Of a stretch of 53,122 bases of DNA, positions 1 through 9,057 are shown piece after piece. The stretch's first letter is position 1; every line of letters starts with the position of its first letter. The translations under genes and the position numbers were made by a program. This DNA is from Thiotrichales bacterium. Its GTDB lineage: Bacteria; Pseudomonadota; Gammaproteobacteria; Thiomicrospirales; Thiomicrospiraceae. The notes below the pieces were generated by a model. That model was not told where the DNA came from. It ran no database searches and saw only the letters and a list, made by a program, of their open reading frames with translations. The stretch lies in assembly GCA_016936535.1 (NCBI GenBank), contig JAFGXP010000020.1:1-53122 (forward strand), written 5' to 3'.

Positions 1-45
1 AAATTTGATGCGGTTTAGACCGCAAAAAGCGTTGAGTTGATGTAA

Positions 46-91
46 CCGTCAAGACAGCCGGAAGATTTCCTGCGGTCTTGGCGGTTTTTTT
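46..91 (+). terminator. Intrinsic terminator of a gene left of the window
   Basis: Ten-base arms CCGTCAAGAC and GTCTTGGCGG pair throughout with one G-U pair. The loop holds a second small stem (GGAA/TTCC), and a run of seven T follows. It most likely ends transcription of a plus-strand gene lying before base 1. Confidence 0.8.
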
Positions 92-149
92 ATGCCTAAC
101 GAAAGGGGTTAAGAAATTCTTAAGAATTGAATTTTAGTTCATAAAGTTG

Positions 150-188
150 TTGATTGTGTAAAACTAGATGTGTATTGTTCTCATTATG
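150..188 (+). promoter_or_regulatory. Candidate promoter with overlapping Fur-like box for the TonB receptor
   Basis: A -35-like TTGATT (150-155) and -10-like TATTGT (173-178) are 17 bases apart. Bases 170-188 match the 19-base Fur consensus at about 11 positions, with the right half TCATTAT perfect and the left half poor. Iron control of TonB-dependent receptors is common, so placement over the -10 supports the idea, but the match is weak. Confidence 0.35.
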
Positions 189-266
189 TTTTGTAAGTGA
201 GCGCGGAATAATTCAGCGCTTCTCAACTCATCCAAGACGACTCATCAAAGAAAGGAATGATTGACG

Positions 267-2321
267 ATGGTTCTACTCAAATTTCAGTTTCAGCCTAAAC
301 CGATCGTTGGGGCCTTAGCCCTCTTGTTGACGGTACCCGTTTACGCCAACTCGGTTGAATTGCCGCGTATTGATATTATTGATGCCAAGCGTGGCGCGAT
401 TGAGAAGCAGCCCGGTTCGGTCGCGCTCGTTGCAAAAGAGCAGCTTGAGTTGCAACAACCTTTGTCCACCGAGGATGCGTTACGCCGGGTGGCAGGGGTG
501 AATATTAAGGGCGAAGAAGAGTCGGCAGTCGTCGCAAATATTGGCTTACGCGGCCTGAGTTCTGCAGAAACCAAAACCTTAATTCTTGAAGACGGTGTGC
601 CTGTTGCGCCGGGTCTGTTTGTCGGGAATGGACGTTACTATAATCCACGGATTCAACATATTGAAAGCATTGAGGTTTTAAAAGGCGCCTCTTCATTACG
701 TTATGGCCCATCGACCATTGGCGGCGTGATTAACTATCAATCAAAAACCCCAGAAGAAGGGGTTAAAATCCAAGGGCGTATCGGCAGTTTTGGTTTGCGT
801 GAAGGCACGATCGAAGCCGGCGCGCTTTCCAAATCAGGCGATGGACAAATCGGCGTTATCTATACTCATGCCGAGAGCGATGGCTTTCAGGACAAAGATT
901 ACGTCATGGACGATTTGATGATTAAAGGCGGGATGGAGTTGAATAACAATCAATGGATTGGTATTAAAATCGGTCATTATCAGAATGACGCCAATATCTC
1001 CTATCGCGGCATTTTTCTCGATGCGTATAACGCAGGTGCTTCTTATAATCCGGCACCGGATGATTATTTTTTAACGGATCGTACATCGGTTGATATCAAC
1101 CATGAATGGGAAATTAATGCCAATACCTTACTCAAAACGGTGGTCTATTGGAGCGAAGTCACTCGTGACTACTGGCGCTATGCCGTTGATGAGGCGGCCT
1201 CGAAACAAGCCGGTCGCTGGGTTTATACAGACAATGTAACTGGTAATAATCGCACCTTTGATCGAGTTGGCTTTGATAGCCGATTAAACATCAAAAACCA
1301 ATGGTTGGGGACGCCCGGTGAGGCCGAAATGGGCGTACGTTATTTCATTGAAAAATTGGACGATAGTCAAATTCGTGCTACGCGTCAGCAAGATCGTACT
1401 GGACCCAATGCCCGCCATCAGGAAGATCGAGCAAAAAGCTTTGCTGTTTTTGCTCAAAATCGTTTTGATTTGAGTCCGCGTCTTAGTGTGACCCCAGGCT
1501 TGCGGATAGAGTCGTATCAGCAAGAGCGCAAGGTGCTAACAAACAACAATGCTTCAGAATCCAGTAATAATACCGAACTGTTGCCCGGCTTGGGCTTAAC
1601 CTATCAGTTGAATGATTCTGCACAAATTTTTGCCAGTGCCTATCGTGCTTTTAACCCAGCAGAAAACGGCGCGGCCCTTGACGGTTTAACCGACCAAAAT
1701 CTGGATGCAGAGCGCTCGAATAATATTGAGCTTGGAGTCCGCGGTCGCCTGGATCGTTTGAATTACGAAGTCGTCGCCTTTCAAATGGATTTCTCCAACC
1801 AAGTGGTTGATGGCAATAGTGACCCCAATCTTTCTAAGCAAAATGGCGGGGCGACCCTTCATCGTGGCATGGAGTTTTTGGCCGGTTACGATTTGGGTTC
1901 AGGGCTACGTTTGGACGGAAACCTGACCTATATTCCGACGTCGGAGTTTGAGGGTGGCGTGAATGACGGCAATCGCATCAGCTATTCACCAGAAGTTTTG
2001 GCAAACCTTGAATTGGGTTATCGAACCGGCGCCTTGCGAACCGCCTTGGCGTTACATCATTCGGGCAGCCAGTTTGCCAGTAGCGACAATCGTACCGCCG
2101 TTGGCGGCACCGGAGCTAACGGCATTAGCGGTATTTGGGGAGGCAAGTTGGACGCTTATACCGTATTAGATTTCCATGCGAGCTATGATGTTAGCAAACA
2201 ATTTAAGGTGTTTGGCTCGGTGAAGAACTTGACCGACGAACGCTATATTGCCGGTTTGCGACAAGGGATTTACGCCGGCCCGGAGCGCAGCTTTGAGTTG
2301 GGCGCAAGTTACCGCTTTTAA
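267..2321 (+). CDS. TonB-dependent outer-membrane receptor, FecA/siderophore type
   Basis: A 684-residue outer-membrane beta-barrel that would take up a ferric chelate or similar ligand with TonB energy. An N-terminal signal peptide ends near residue 28 (VPVYANS). The plug domain follows with typical blocks: EDALRRVAGVNIKG, TLILEDGVPVAPG, IESIEVLKGASSLRYG and TIGGVINYQS. The C terminus ends in YRF, the usual final barrel strand. There is no N-terminal STN signalling domain, so it is a plain transporter rather than a transducer. The start is ATG 267, ten bases after AAAGGAA; an in-frame TTG at 261 sits too close to that site. No sigma/anti-sigma or periplasmic-binding partner lies next to it. 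The ligand cannot be told from sequence alone; FecA-like ferric citrate or another siderophore is the best guess. Confidence 0.9.
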   Translation: MVLLKFQFQPKPIVGALALLLTVPVYANSVELPRIDIIDAKRGAIEKQPGSVALVAKEQLELQQPLSTEDALRRVAGVNIKGEEESAVVANIGLRGLSSAETKTLILEDGVPVAPGLFVGNGRYYNPRIQHIESIEVLKGASSLRYGPSTIGGVINYQSKTPEEGVKIQGRIGSFGLREGTIEAGALSKSGDGQIGVIYTHAESDGFQDKDYVMDDLMIKGGMELNNNQWIGIKIGHYQNDANISYRGIFLDAYNAGASYNPAPDDYFLTDRTSVDINHEWEINANTLLKTVVYWSEVTRDYWRYAVDEAASKQAGRWVYTDNVTGNNRTFDRVGFDSRLNIKNQWLGTPGEAEMGVRYFIEKLDDSQIRATRQQDRTGPNARHQEDRAKSFAVFAQNRFDLSPRLSVTPGLRIESYQQERKVLTNNNASESSNNTELLPGLGLTYQLNDSAQIFASAYRAFNPAENGAALDGLTDQNLDAERSNNIELGVRGRLDRLNYEVVAFQMDFSNQVVDGNSDPNLSKQNGGATLHRGMEFLAGYDLGSGLRLDGNLTYIPTSEFEGGVNDGNRISYSPEVLANLELGYRTGALRTALALHHSGSQFASSDNRTAVGGTGANGISGIWGGKLDAYTVLDFHASYDVSKQFKVFGSVKNLTDERYIAGLRQGIYAGPERSFELGASYRF

Positions 2322-2371
2322 TCTTCAAGCACCTAAGCTGTCATCGCCCATACAATGGCGAGAACTCTAGC

Positions 2372-2404
2372 AAAAAAACCGAAGCGTTGACTTCGGTTTT
2401 TTTA
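2372..2404. terminator. Bidirectional terminator between the TonB receptor and serB
   Basis: Arms AAACCGAAG and CTTCGGTTT surround a six-base loop, with A and T runs on both sides. It can serve the convergent receptor gene (plus) and serB (minus). Confidence 0.85.
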
Positions 2405-2426
2405 TGGTCACTCATTGCCTTCGCGC

Positions 2427-3251
2427 TTAGCCGATAAAGTCTAGGATGGCATCCAAACCACGGTGATTCAGCACGGTTTTGGCTTTGGCTTGTACGGCAG
2501 GTTTAGCGTGATAAGCAACGCTTAAGCCGGCGGCCTGCATCATCAGTAAATCATTGGCACCATCACCAACAGCGATGACTTGGTTAGGCTGAATTTTTAA
2601 ATCTTGGCATAGTTCGTGGAGAAAGTCGGCTTTGGCTTGGGCACCGATAATTTTTCCCAAAACTTTGCCATCGAGCTTGCCATTGGTTTCGGCAAGCACA
2701 TTGGCTCGGGCGAAATCTAAACCTAAACGGGTTTTGAGGCGGTCGGTAAAGTAGGTAAAGCCACCGGATACCAGTGCAAATGGAATCGAGTGGTTTTTCA
2801 GGCCTTGAATCAGGGTTTCTGCCCCTGGGTTGAGTTTTAGGCGCTCTTGGTAAACGTGTTCAAGGGCGCTGTGATCTAGGCCGGCTAAGAGTCCAACGCG
2901 TTGAGTCAGCGAACCTTCAAAGTCAAGCTCGCCTCGCATGGCAGCTTCGGTAATCGCAGAGACTTGCGGTTTGATGTTCATAAAATCAGCGATTTCATCA
3001 ATGCATTCAATGGCGATCAAGGTAGAGTCCATGTCGCTAATCAGCAGTTTAGTGTTTGAGCCGTCAAATCCCTCGGGTAACACGTTAATGTCGAGCTCGG
3101 ATTCTTGGCGCAGTTCAAACAATTTTTCGGCATCGAGTTCGATTGCCTCAATGCGAAAATGATTGCCACGAGGTTGTAAGTCGCCAATCGATTTGAGTAG
3201 AGTGTGCTGGACGTCGTTTAGCGTGGGGCTGTGAATAATAAGTGTAGGCAT
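2427..3251 (-). CDS. serB: Phosphoserine phosphatase
   Basis: Cytoplasmic HAD-family enzyme that hydrolyses O-phosphoserine in the last step of serine synthesis. With the start at 3251 it has 274 residues. The HAD nucleophile motif DMDST lies at 73-77 (Asp73 nucleophile, Asp75 acid/base). The Mg-binding GDGAND is at 229-234, and SGGFTYF supplies the middle motif. The N-terminal 65 residues resemble the ACT-like part of E. coli SerB but are shorter. The reading frame stays open upstream to 3380, but the ATG at 3251 has AAGGA five bases ahead and lies 9 bases past the end of the RDD gene, so it is the natural start. The pair is probably one transcript. Confidence 0.95.
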   Translation of the reverse strand: MPTLIIHSPTLNDVQHTLLKSIGDLQPRGNHFRIEAIELDAEKLFELRQESELDINVLPEGFDGSNTKLLISDMDSTLIAIECIDEIADFMNIKPQVSAITEAAMRGELDFEGSLTQRVGLLAGLDHSALEHVYQERLKLNPGAETLIQGLKNHSIPFALVSGGFTYFTDRLKTRLGLDFARANVLAETNGKLDGKVLGKIIGAQAKADFLHELCQDLKIQPNQVIAVGDGANDLLMMQAAGLSVAYHAKPAVQAKAKTVLNHRGLDAILDFIG

Positions 3252-3259
3252 GAAGGTCC

Positions 3260-3664
3260 TTATGAGTTGTCGGCACTGGAAACAGAAACGATTTTCGTTT
3301 TGGCCAATTGATCGTGCAAAAGTTGCTTTTTGGGGGTGAAAAGTCCGATCCAACTGATGAGAAACAGTAAGATCAGCCATAAAAATCGCAGGTTGGCTTG
3401 ATAACGTCCAAGCAGACGATTATTCTCATCCAACAATTGCAGTTTCCAGGTGCGCAGTCCTGGCGTTTGTCCAGATTGCAGCCAAAAATAGCTTAGGTAA
3501 AGATAGGTAATGGCAATCAGGTAAATCTGGAACGCTAAGGTAATTTTGGCATTGCCCGCAAAATTGCCCCCTTGCCAAATCACAAAGGGCACACTGGCGG
3601 CCATCCAAACGGCAATCAGTAAAATCACATCGTAAAACAAAGCGAAAAGAATTTTAAAACGCAT
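3260..3664 (-). CDS. RDD-family inner-membrane protein
   Basis: A 134-residue membrane protein of the RDD family (function mostly unknown; some members affect ion or osmotic balance). Three or four hydrophobic segments are visible: ILFALFYDVILLIAVWMAAS, IYLIAITYLYLSYFWL and FLWLILLFLISWIGLF. The family's conserved pattern SGQTPGLRTWKLQLLDENN follows the second helix, and an acidic residue sits in the first helix. The start is ATG 3664; the open frame continues upstream but would run into the divergent gene at 3756. It stops 9 bases before serB starts. The link to serB may be only co-transcription. Confidence 0.8.
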   Translation of the reverse strand: MRFKILFALFYDVILLIAVWMAASVPFVIWQGGNFAGNAKITLAFQIYLIAITYLYLSYFWLQSGQTPGLRTWKLQLLDENNRLLGRYQANLRFLWLILLFLISWIGLFTPKKQLLHDQLAKTKIVSVSSADNS

Positions 3665-3755
3665 GCGCAGTTTCCAAAATGGGTTGAGAGAATCAAAGAC
3701 TCTATTGTACCTAGGAAAACATGCTCTGAGCCATAGAGAACAAAGGGAGAGTGAA

Positions 3756-4424
3756 ATGAATCTTTCAGCCGAAGGACTGGGTTTGCCATCACTGTTGCTG
3801 GGCTGGCTTAGCCTGTTAGCCATGTTGGGTTGGAGTTTGCGCACGGCGCCTTGGTTTAAGGTCACACGGGATCGCAGTGCTCAGCATATTTGGTTATTTA
3901 TCAGTGTGGTGGTTTTTTTGGCGTGGCAGCTCTCCGCCAGCTTGGGGAATGGCATCAGCTTTCACTTCTTGTTGATGACCTTAATGACGCTGATGTTTGG
4001 GGTACAGTTTGCTTTTTTGGGGATGCTTTTAGCCTTAATCGGCTTAACTCTTTTTTCGCAACTTGGCCTGTGGGCGCTGGGGATTAACGCGCTGATTATG
4101 GGGATAGTACCGATTATGATGAGTCAAGGAATGCTGATGTTAAGTCGACGTTTTTTAGAGCAGAATTTTTTTGTGTACGTCTTATTTAATGGCTTTTTGG
4201 CGGCTGGAATCAGTATGGTTGCGGCGCTGTTGCTTGGCGGCATAGTCCTGGGTTTGAATCAGGTGTATGGCTTTGAGTATTTAAGCACCCATTTTTTTCC
4301 GTTTATTCCGTTAATGGCCATACCGGAAGGGTTTGTCAACGGGATGCTGTTGGCAGCTATTGTTGTTATGAAGCCACACTGGTTAAGCAGTTTCCAAGAT
4401 CGCGATTTTATTAACGGCAAATAA
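3756..4424 (+). CDS. CbiM-like energy-coupling-factor permease
   Basis: A 222-residue integral membrane protein with about six hydrophobic spans. It resembles the CbiM/NikM substrate-capture family: a central FHFLLMTLMTLMFGVQFAF segment, then LGINALIMGIVPIMMSQG and a late IPEGFVNGMLL. In complete systems these proteins bind cobalt, nickel or another micronutrient together with a T component (CbiQ) and ATPase (CbiO). Neither partner is next to it here. CbiM proper needs an N-terminal Met-His motif; this protein starts MNLSAEG and lacks it, so metal specificity is doubtful. The start has a strong AAAGGGAGAG ribosome site. It is divergent from the RDD-serB pair with a 91-base shared control region. 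Confidence 0.65.
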   Translation: MNLSAEGLGLPSLLLGWLSLLAMLGWSLRTAPWFKVTRDRSAQHIWLFISVVVFLAWQLSASLGNGISFHFLLMTLMTLMFGVQFAFLGMLLALIGLTLFSQLGLWALGINALIMGIVPIMMSQGMLMLSRRFLEQNFFVYVLFNGFLAAGISMVAALLLGGIVLGLNQVYGFEYLSTHFFPFIPLMAIPEGFVNGMLLAAIVVMKPHWLSSFQDRDFINGK

Positions 4425-4445
4425 TCAGGTCGGTTTGGGCCCAAT

Positions 4446-4475
4446 AAAAAACCCAAGCTGTGGCCTGGGTTTTTT
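4446..4475. terminator. Bidirectional terminator
   Basis: Arms AAAAAACCCA and TGGGTTTTTT flank a ten-base loop. It lies between the convergent CbiM-like gene (plus) and the SoxK-like gene (minus) and can serve both. Confidence 0.85.
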
Positions 4476-4513
4476 GTCGCATTGCGCGTGCAATTAAGGA
4501 CGAAGGTCGTTTT

Positions 4514-4831
4514 TTAACGGTCCCATCCAGCCTTGACCGCATCTTTATATTGACGCATTTCACCTTCAGCGGTTTTCATCGCCAATTCAGCGGCTTGTTT
4601 GGCTTTGTCCATCTCACCTTTTGCTTTGGCTTCGTTGTATTGATCTTGGTAGGTATCGAAATAATTTTTCTTCATCGCCTTTTGTTTCCATGCGTAGCCG
4701 CCAGCTTTGGCTTCTTTATGCAGTTGTTGTGCTTTTTGCATGGTTGCGTCTAGGTCTGCACTGGCTTGAGCAGGTAATTGAAAGGCGGCAAGCGACAGGG
4801 CGAGTGCCACTCTGGTGATCAGTTTTTTCAT
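4514..4831 (-). CDS. Small periplasmic helical protein, SoxK-like (SoxXA-binding) candidate
   Basis: A 105-residue exported protein. A Sec signal peptide (MKKLITRVALALSLAAFQLPAQA) is followed by an almost wholly helical, lysine/alanine-rich domain. The mature part shows the order GGYAW near residue 45, a charged linker, then a heptad-like AKQAAELAMKTAEGEM. This resembles the SoxXA-binding protein SoxK of sulfur oxidisers, which stimulates the SoxXA cytochrome in periplasmic thiosulfate oxidation. No other sox gene is in the window, so the call rests on pattern alone; an Lpp-like or other small helical periplasmic protein remains possible. A clear GGAGGAA ribosome site precedes the ATG. It has no cysteine. 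Confidence 0.5.
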   Translation of the reverse strand: MKKLITRVALALSLAAFQLPAQASADLDATMQKAQQLHKEAKAGGYAWKQKAMKKNYFDTYQDQYNEAKAKGEMDKAKQAAELAMKTAEGEMRQYKDAVKAGWDR

Positions 4832-5181
4832 GTTTTTTCCTCCGAGGGATGCAATTCAAGTGCGTAACGCATTTGAGGGGGTAACCCGAGCTGATGGTTT
4901 TCATTGTTGTATTTGTCGTAAATGACCGTCTGAGTTTCGGAATCCTTTTACTTCAGATCGTTTTTTACGCTGTTGCATACGTTATTAAGTTTACCCAGTC
5001 CGTGTCAATCCTTATAATAGCCGCAATTGAAAAAAAACTGGGTTGTTTTTGAGTCGGCAAGCCTGAAGAAAGTGTTTTAACTGATTGATTTTTATGGTTT
5101 CTTGCTTGCTACTGCTGACTTATGCTTTCGCGTACAAAAATAACTGATTAGCCTATAAGATTTTGTATAAGGTAGAAAGAA
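4832..5181. other. 350-base intergenic region upstream of guaB
   Basis: It separates the divergent SoxK-like gene and guaB. I see one good plus-strand promoter (4990-5018) and then a leader of about 160 bases before guaB. I found no PurR-like palindrome or purine riboswitch core in the leader. Confidence 0.6.
4990..5018 (+). promoter_or_regulatory. Sigma-70-type promoter for guaB
   Basis: TTTACC (4990-4995), a 17-base spacer, then a perfect TATAAT (5013-5018). Transcription would begin near 5025, giving a 5' leader of about 155 bases ahead of guaB. Confidence 0.65.
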
Positions 5182-6642
5182 ATGAGAATTTTGCAAGAAG
5201 CCCTCACTTTTGACGATGTTCTGTTGGTTCCGGCACACTCCACGGTGCTGCCCAAGGATGTTTCTCTAAAAACCAAGCTGACCCGCAACATCACTTTGAA
5301 TATTCCATTTGTTTCCGCCGCAATGGACACGGTGACGGAAGCGCGCTTGGCCATTTCGATGGCACAAGAAGGCGGAATCGGTATCGTGCACAAAAATATG
5401 ACCATTGAGCAACAGGCGCATACGGTTCGTAAGGTGAAAAAATTTGAGCATGGTGTGATTCCCGATCCCGTAACGGTCAGCAGCAATATGACTGTTGAAG
5501 AAGTGATTGTTAAAACCAAGGCAAATCGAGTCTCTTCCGCGCCCGTTATGGATGGAGATGAATTGGTCGGCATTGTGACCAGTCGCGATATGCGTTTTGT
5601 TACCGATTTAAGCTTGCCAGTGTCACAAGTGATGACCCCTAAAGAAAAATTAGTCACCGTAAAAGAAGGTGTTAAGCGTGAAGAAGTGCTCGCGCTCTTG
5701 CACAAGCATCGTATTGAACGCATTTTAATTGTTAGTGATGATTTCAAGCTTCGCGGCATGATTACGGTTTCTGACATGATGAAGTCTTCAGACCATCCAA
5801 ACGCCTGCAAAGACGCCCAAGGTCGTCTGCGCGTTGGCGCCGCAGTGGGCACGGGTAAGGAAACTGAAGATCGTGTAAAAGCGCTGGTTGAAGCTGGGGT
5901 GGATGTGATTATCGTTGATACGGCACATGGCCATTCGCAAGGGGTATTAGACCGCGTGTCTTGGGTAAAACAAAACTATCCGCAAATTGATGTAATTGGT
6001 GGCAATATCGCAACCGGCGAAGCGGCTTTGGATTTAGTCAAAGCCGGAGCGGATGCGGTGAAAGTTGGCATTGGTCCAGGTTCGATTTGTACCACGCGGA
6101 TTGTTGCTGGTGTTGGTGTGCCGCAGATTTCGGCGATTTCCAATGTAGCGAAGGCATTGGAGGGCACGGGTGTGCCTTTGATTGCCGATGGTGGAATGCG
6201 TTTTTCAGGGGATGTCGCCAAGGCTTTAGTTGCCGGCGCTTCTGCCTGTATGTTTGGCTCAATGTTTGCCGGAACGGAAGAGTCACCCGGCGAAATCGAA
6301 TACTACCAAGGCCGTGCCTATAAGTCTTACCGCGGCATGGGATCTTTGGGTGCCATGGCACAACCAACGGGCTCGTCAGATCGTTATTTCCAATCTTCGA
6401 ATGCCGAAGACAAGCTGGTACCAGAAGGCATTGAGGGACGTGTGGCTTATAAAGGGCCTTTGTCGCCAATCATTCATCAGCTTGCTGGGGGCTTGCGTTC
6501 GGCAATGGGTTATACCGGTTGCCCGGATATTACGACAATGAATACTAAACCCTCGTTTGTTCGAGTGACCTCTGCGGGCATGACTGAATCGCATGTTCAC
6601 GATGTCACTATTACCAAAGAAGCACCCAATTATCGCGTGTAG
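5182..6642 (+). CDS. guaB: IMP dehydrogenase
   Basis: Cytoplasmic enzyme that oxidises IMP to XMP with NAD, the committed step to GMP. At 486 residues it is the usual bacterial length. The barrel is interrupted by a tandem CBS (Bateman) module at about 94-205. The active-site loop [15 protein letters not shown] has its catalytic Cys at 303, the IMP-binding [11 protein letters not shown] follows, and the flap region carries MGSLGAM. The N-terminal [14 protein letters not shown] is diagnostic. A ribosome site AAGGTAGAAAG precedes the ATG. guaA follows after 93 bases, as in the gua operons of many proteobacteria, but a strong hairpin separates them. Confidence 0.98.
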   Translation: MRILQEALTFDDVLLVPAHSTVLPKDVSLKTKLTRNITLNIPFVSAAMDTVTEARLAISMAQEGGIGIVHKNMTIEQQAHTVRKVKKFEHGVIPDPVTVSSNMTVEEVIVKTKANRVSSAPVMDGDELVGIVTSRDMRFVTDLSLPVSQVMTPKEKLVTVKEGVKREEVLALLHKHRIERILIVSDDFKLRGMITVSDMMKSSDHPNACKDAQGRLRVGAAVGTGKETEDRVKALVEAGVDVIIVDTAHGHSQGVLDRVSWVKQNYPQIDVIGGNIATGEAALDLVKAGADAVKVGIGPGSICTTRIVAGVGVPQISAISNVAKALEGTGVPLIADGGMRFSGDVAKALVAGASACMFGSMFAGTEESPGEIEYYQGRAYKSYRGMGSLGAMAQPTGSSDRYFQSSNAEDKLVPEGIEGRVAYKGPLSPIIHQLAGGLRSAMGYTGCPDITTMNTKPSFVRVTSAGMTESHVHDVTITKEAPNYRV

Positions 6643-6667
6643 TCCGCCTAGCTTTTAACGCGTGAAT

Positions 6668-6711
6668 GACAAGGCTTTTGCGGAAATGCTGCAAAGGCCT
6701 TGTCTGTTTTT
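6668..6711 (+). terminator. Strong hairpin with T run between guaB and guaA
   Basis: Fourteen-base arms (6668-6681 and 6691-6704) pair fully with one G-U, around the loop GGAAATGCT. TGTTTTT follows. Its end lies 24 bases before the guaA ATG, so it must act as a partial terminator or processing site if the two genes share a transcript. Confidence 0.75.
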
Positions 6712-6735
6712 AAGAATTCGTTTTTGGAACTATAT

Positions 6736-8316
6736 ATGTCACAACACAATATTCATGATCATCGCATTCTCATTTTAGATTTTGGTTCGCAATACACGCA
6801 GTTGATTGCTCGTCGTATCCGTGAGATTGGCGTTTACTGCGAGGTGGAACCTTGGGACATCGATTCATCAGCGGTTGAGCGCTTTGGCGCCAAGGGGATT
6901 ATTTTATCCGGTGGTCCAGAAACGGTGACGGGTGAAGATGCACCTTTTGCGCCGCAGTGCGTGTTTACGCTCGGGGTTCCTGTGTTGGGCATTTGCTACG
7001 GTATGCAAACCATGGCACAGCAACTCGGCGGACAAGTGATTAACGCCTTGGAGCATGAATACGGCTACGCTCAGGTTCGCGCACACGGTCATACCAAATT
7101 GTTGATTGATATTGAAGATGAAGTCACGCCGGAAGGTTATGGCATGTTGGATGTGTGGATGTCGCACGGCGATCGTGTCGATTCGATGCCGGAAGGTTTT
7201 AAGTTGATGGCGTCAACCCTGAACTGTCCGATAGCCGGAATGGCGAATGAAGAAAAAAACTTTTACGGCATTCAGTTTCATCCCGAAGTGACCCACACCA
7301 AGCAAGGTCAGCGCATGATTGAACGCTTTGTGGTTGAGCTGTGCGGATGTGAAAAACGCTGGACGACTCAGAACATTATTGACGATAGCATCGCGCGTAT
7401 TCGTGAGCAGGTTGGCTCGGATCAAGTGATGCTTGGTTTATCTGGTGGAGTTGATTCCTCCGTTGTTGCGGCCTTACTTCATAAAGCGATTGGCGACCAA
7501 CTGACCTGTGTATTTGTTGACCACGGTCTTTTGCGTCACCAAGAAGGGGATCAGGTTATGGCTATGTTTGCAGAGAACATGGGCATTCGCGTGATTCGTG
7601 TCGATGCGGAAGCGCGCTTTATGAACGCTCTGGCCGGCAAAACCGATCCCGAAGAGAAGCGCAAAATTATTGGTCGCGAATTCATTGAGGTGTTTGATGT
7701 CGAATCGGCTAAATTAGAAGGCGTTAACTGGCTGGCTCAAGGCACCATTTACCCTGATGTGATTGAATCTGCCGGTTCTAAAACCGGGAAAGCTAAGGTG
7801 ATTAAATCCCACCATAATGTGGGCGGCTTGCCGGAAGAAATGAAAATGTCGTTGATTGAGCCCTTAAGAGAGCTTTTTAAAGACGAGGTTCGTAAACTTG
7901 GCGTGGCGTTAGGCTTGCCATACAAAATGGTTTACCGTCACCCGTTCCCAGGGCCGGGCCTAGGGGTGCGAATTTTGGGTGAGGTGAAAAAAGAGTATGC
8001 CGATATTCTAAGACTCGCCGATCATATCTTTATTGACGAGCTGCATAAATGGGAACTTTACGATAAAACCTCGCAAGCCTTTGCGGTTTTTCTCCCCGTA
8101 AAATCCGTCGGCGTCGTTGGTGATGCGCGCCGTTATGACTATGTGGTTGCGTTACGTGCGGTTGAAACCATCGACTTTATGACCGCGCGCTGGGCGCACT
8201 TGCCCTATGACTTTTTAGAGCACGTTTCGGGACGAATTATCAATGAGATTCCTCGCATTTCGCGGGTCACCTACGATATTTCGTCCAAGCCGCCGGCAAC
8301 GATTGAGTGGGAATAA
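6736..8316 (+). CDS. guaA: GMP synthase (glutamine-hydrolysing)
   Basis: Converts XMP to GMP using ATP and glutamine ammonia in the cytoplasm. The 526-residue protein has an N-terminal class-I glutamine amidotransferase domain with nucleophile Cys87 in GICYGMQ and the His182/Glu184 pair in FHPEVTHT. The ATP-pyrophosphatase domain follows with P-loop SGGVDS at 236-241, and a C-terminal dimerisation domain ends KPPATIEWE, the family's typical end. An in-frame TTG lies upstream at 6700 inside the hairpin; ATG 6736 matches the family start ([20 protein letters not shown]). The ribosome site is modest (TTGGAAC). Confidence 0.98.
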   Translation: MSQHNIHDHRILILDFGSQYTQLIARRIREIGVYCEVEPWDIDSSAVERFGAKGIILSGGPETVTGEDAPFAPQCVFTLGVPVLGICYGMQTMAQQLGGQVINALEHEYGYAQVRAHGHTKLLIDIEDEVTPEGYGMLDVWMSHGDRVDSMPEGFKLMASTLNCPIAGMANEEKNFYGIQFHPEVTHTKQGQRMIERFVVELCGCEKRWTTQNIIDDSIARIREQVGSDQVMLGLSGGVDSSVVAALLHKAIGDQLTCVFVDHGLLRHQEGDQVMAMFAENMGIRVIRVDAEARFMNALAGKTDPEEKRKIIGREFIEVFDVESAKLEGVNWLAQGTIYPDVIESAGSKTGKAKVIKSHHNVGGLPEEMKMSLIEPLRELFKDEVRKLGVALGLPYKMVYRHPFPGPGLGVRILGEVKKEYADILRLADHIFIDELHKWELYDKTSQAFAVFLPVKSVGVVGDARRYDYVVALRAVETIDFMTARWAHLPYDFLEHVSGRIINEIPRISRVTYDISSKPPATIEWE

Positions 8317-8360
8317 AAGGTGGTGCCATCCAGGTGCCTAGGTTTTATTTTTGAGGTATT

Positions 8361-8398
8361 AAAAGGCTTTCCGTTAGAAGGAAAGCCTTTTTCGTTTT
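8361..8398 (+). terminator. Terminator after guaA
   Basis: Arms AAAGGCTTTCC and GGAAAGCCTTT are perfectly complementary around a seven-base loop, followed by TTCGTTTT. It ends just before the tadA ribosome site at 8403. Confidence 0.85.
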
Positions 8399-8414
8399 GA
8401 TTGGGGGGAGTTGC

Positions 8415-8939
8415 GTGCAGTGTCCGGCGCATTTGAATCAAGAAGAGCAAGATGCATTTTGGATGGCGCAAGCTTTGCTTCTTGCCGACCGTGCAGAGCA
8501 ATTGGGTGAAGTGCCGGTAGGTGCCCTTTTAGTAACAGAGGGTCGATTGTTGGCGGAAGGATGGAATCAAGTGATTACTCAGAATGATCCTTCTGCCCAT
8601 GCGGAAATGGTGGCCCTGCGCGCGGCAGGGCAAGTTTTGCATAACTATCGACTCACAGATACCACGCTTTATGTCACGTTGGAGCCTTGTCCGATGTGTG
8701 CCGGTGCCATGGTCCATGCCCGAGTCAAGCGCGTGGTGTTTGCGGCACCCGATCCGCGGACCGGTGCTGGCGGTTCTGTTTTTCAGTTACTGCAAGCGCC
8801 ACAGCTCAATCATCAATGTGAACTGGTCTGCGGTCCATTGCAGGAAGCTTGTGCAGACAAGTTGCGCCAATTCTTTCGCCGTCGTCGTGCCGAACAAAAA
8901 GCGGCAAAACACGATTGCGCGCAAGTCCCATGCAATTGA
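8415..8939 (+). CDS. tadA: tRNA-specific adenosine deaminase
   Basis: Deaminates adenosine 34 of tRNA-Arg(ACG) to inosine, so that one tRNA reads CGU, CGC and CGA. The 174-residue protein has the cytidine-deaminase zinc fold: HAE at 62-64 (zinc His and proton-shuttle Glu) and PCPMC at 91-95 (two zinc cysteines). The N-terminal helix EQDAFWMAQALLLADRA and the LGEVPVGALLV strand are typical. The start is read as GTG 8415 behind GGGGGGAG; an in-frame TTG at 8397 falls before that site. The expected substrate tRNA is at 34516. Confidence 0.93.
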   Translation: MQCPAHLNQEEQDAFWMAQALLLADRAEQLGEVPVGALLVTEGRLLAEGWNQVITQNDPSAHAEMVALRAAGQVLHNYRLTDTTLYVTLEPCPMCAGAMVHARVKRVVFAAPDPRTGAGGSVFQLLQAPQLNHQCELVCGPLQEACADKLRQFFRRRRAEQKAAKHDCAQVPCN

Positions 8940-9057
8940 GTTCGGGGTGAAGCCTGCTGTGCCTTGCAGCCCCTAAGCTTTAATGCGAATATAATTGCCA
9001 TTTAAACGGTTACTACCAAGGTGACTGACCGGTTTGTTTGCCCATTAAGTGAAGGCT

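Noticed and set aside
8271-8501. Minus-strand frame containing [12 protein letters not shown]
   Set aside because: It is the antisense of the conserved guaA 3' end, a known spurious translation, and it covers the guaA terminator.
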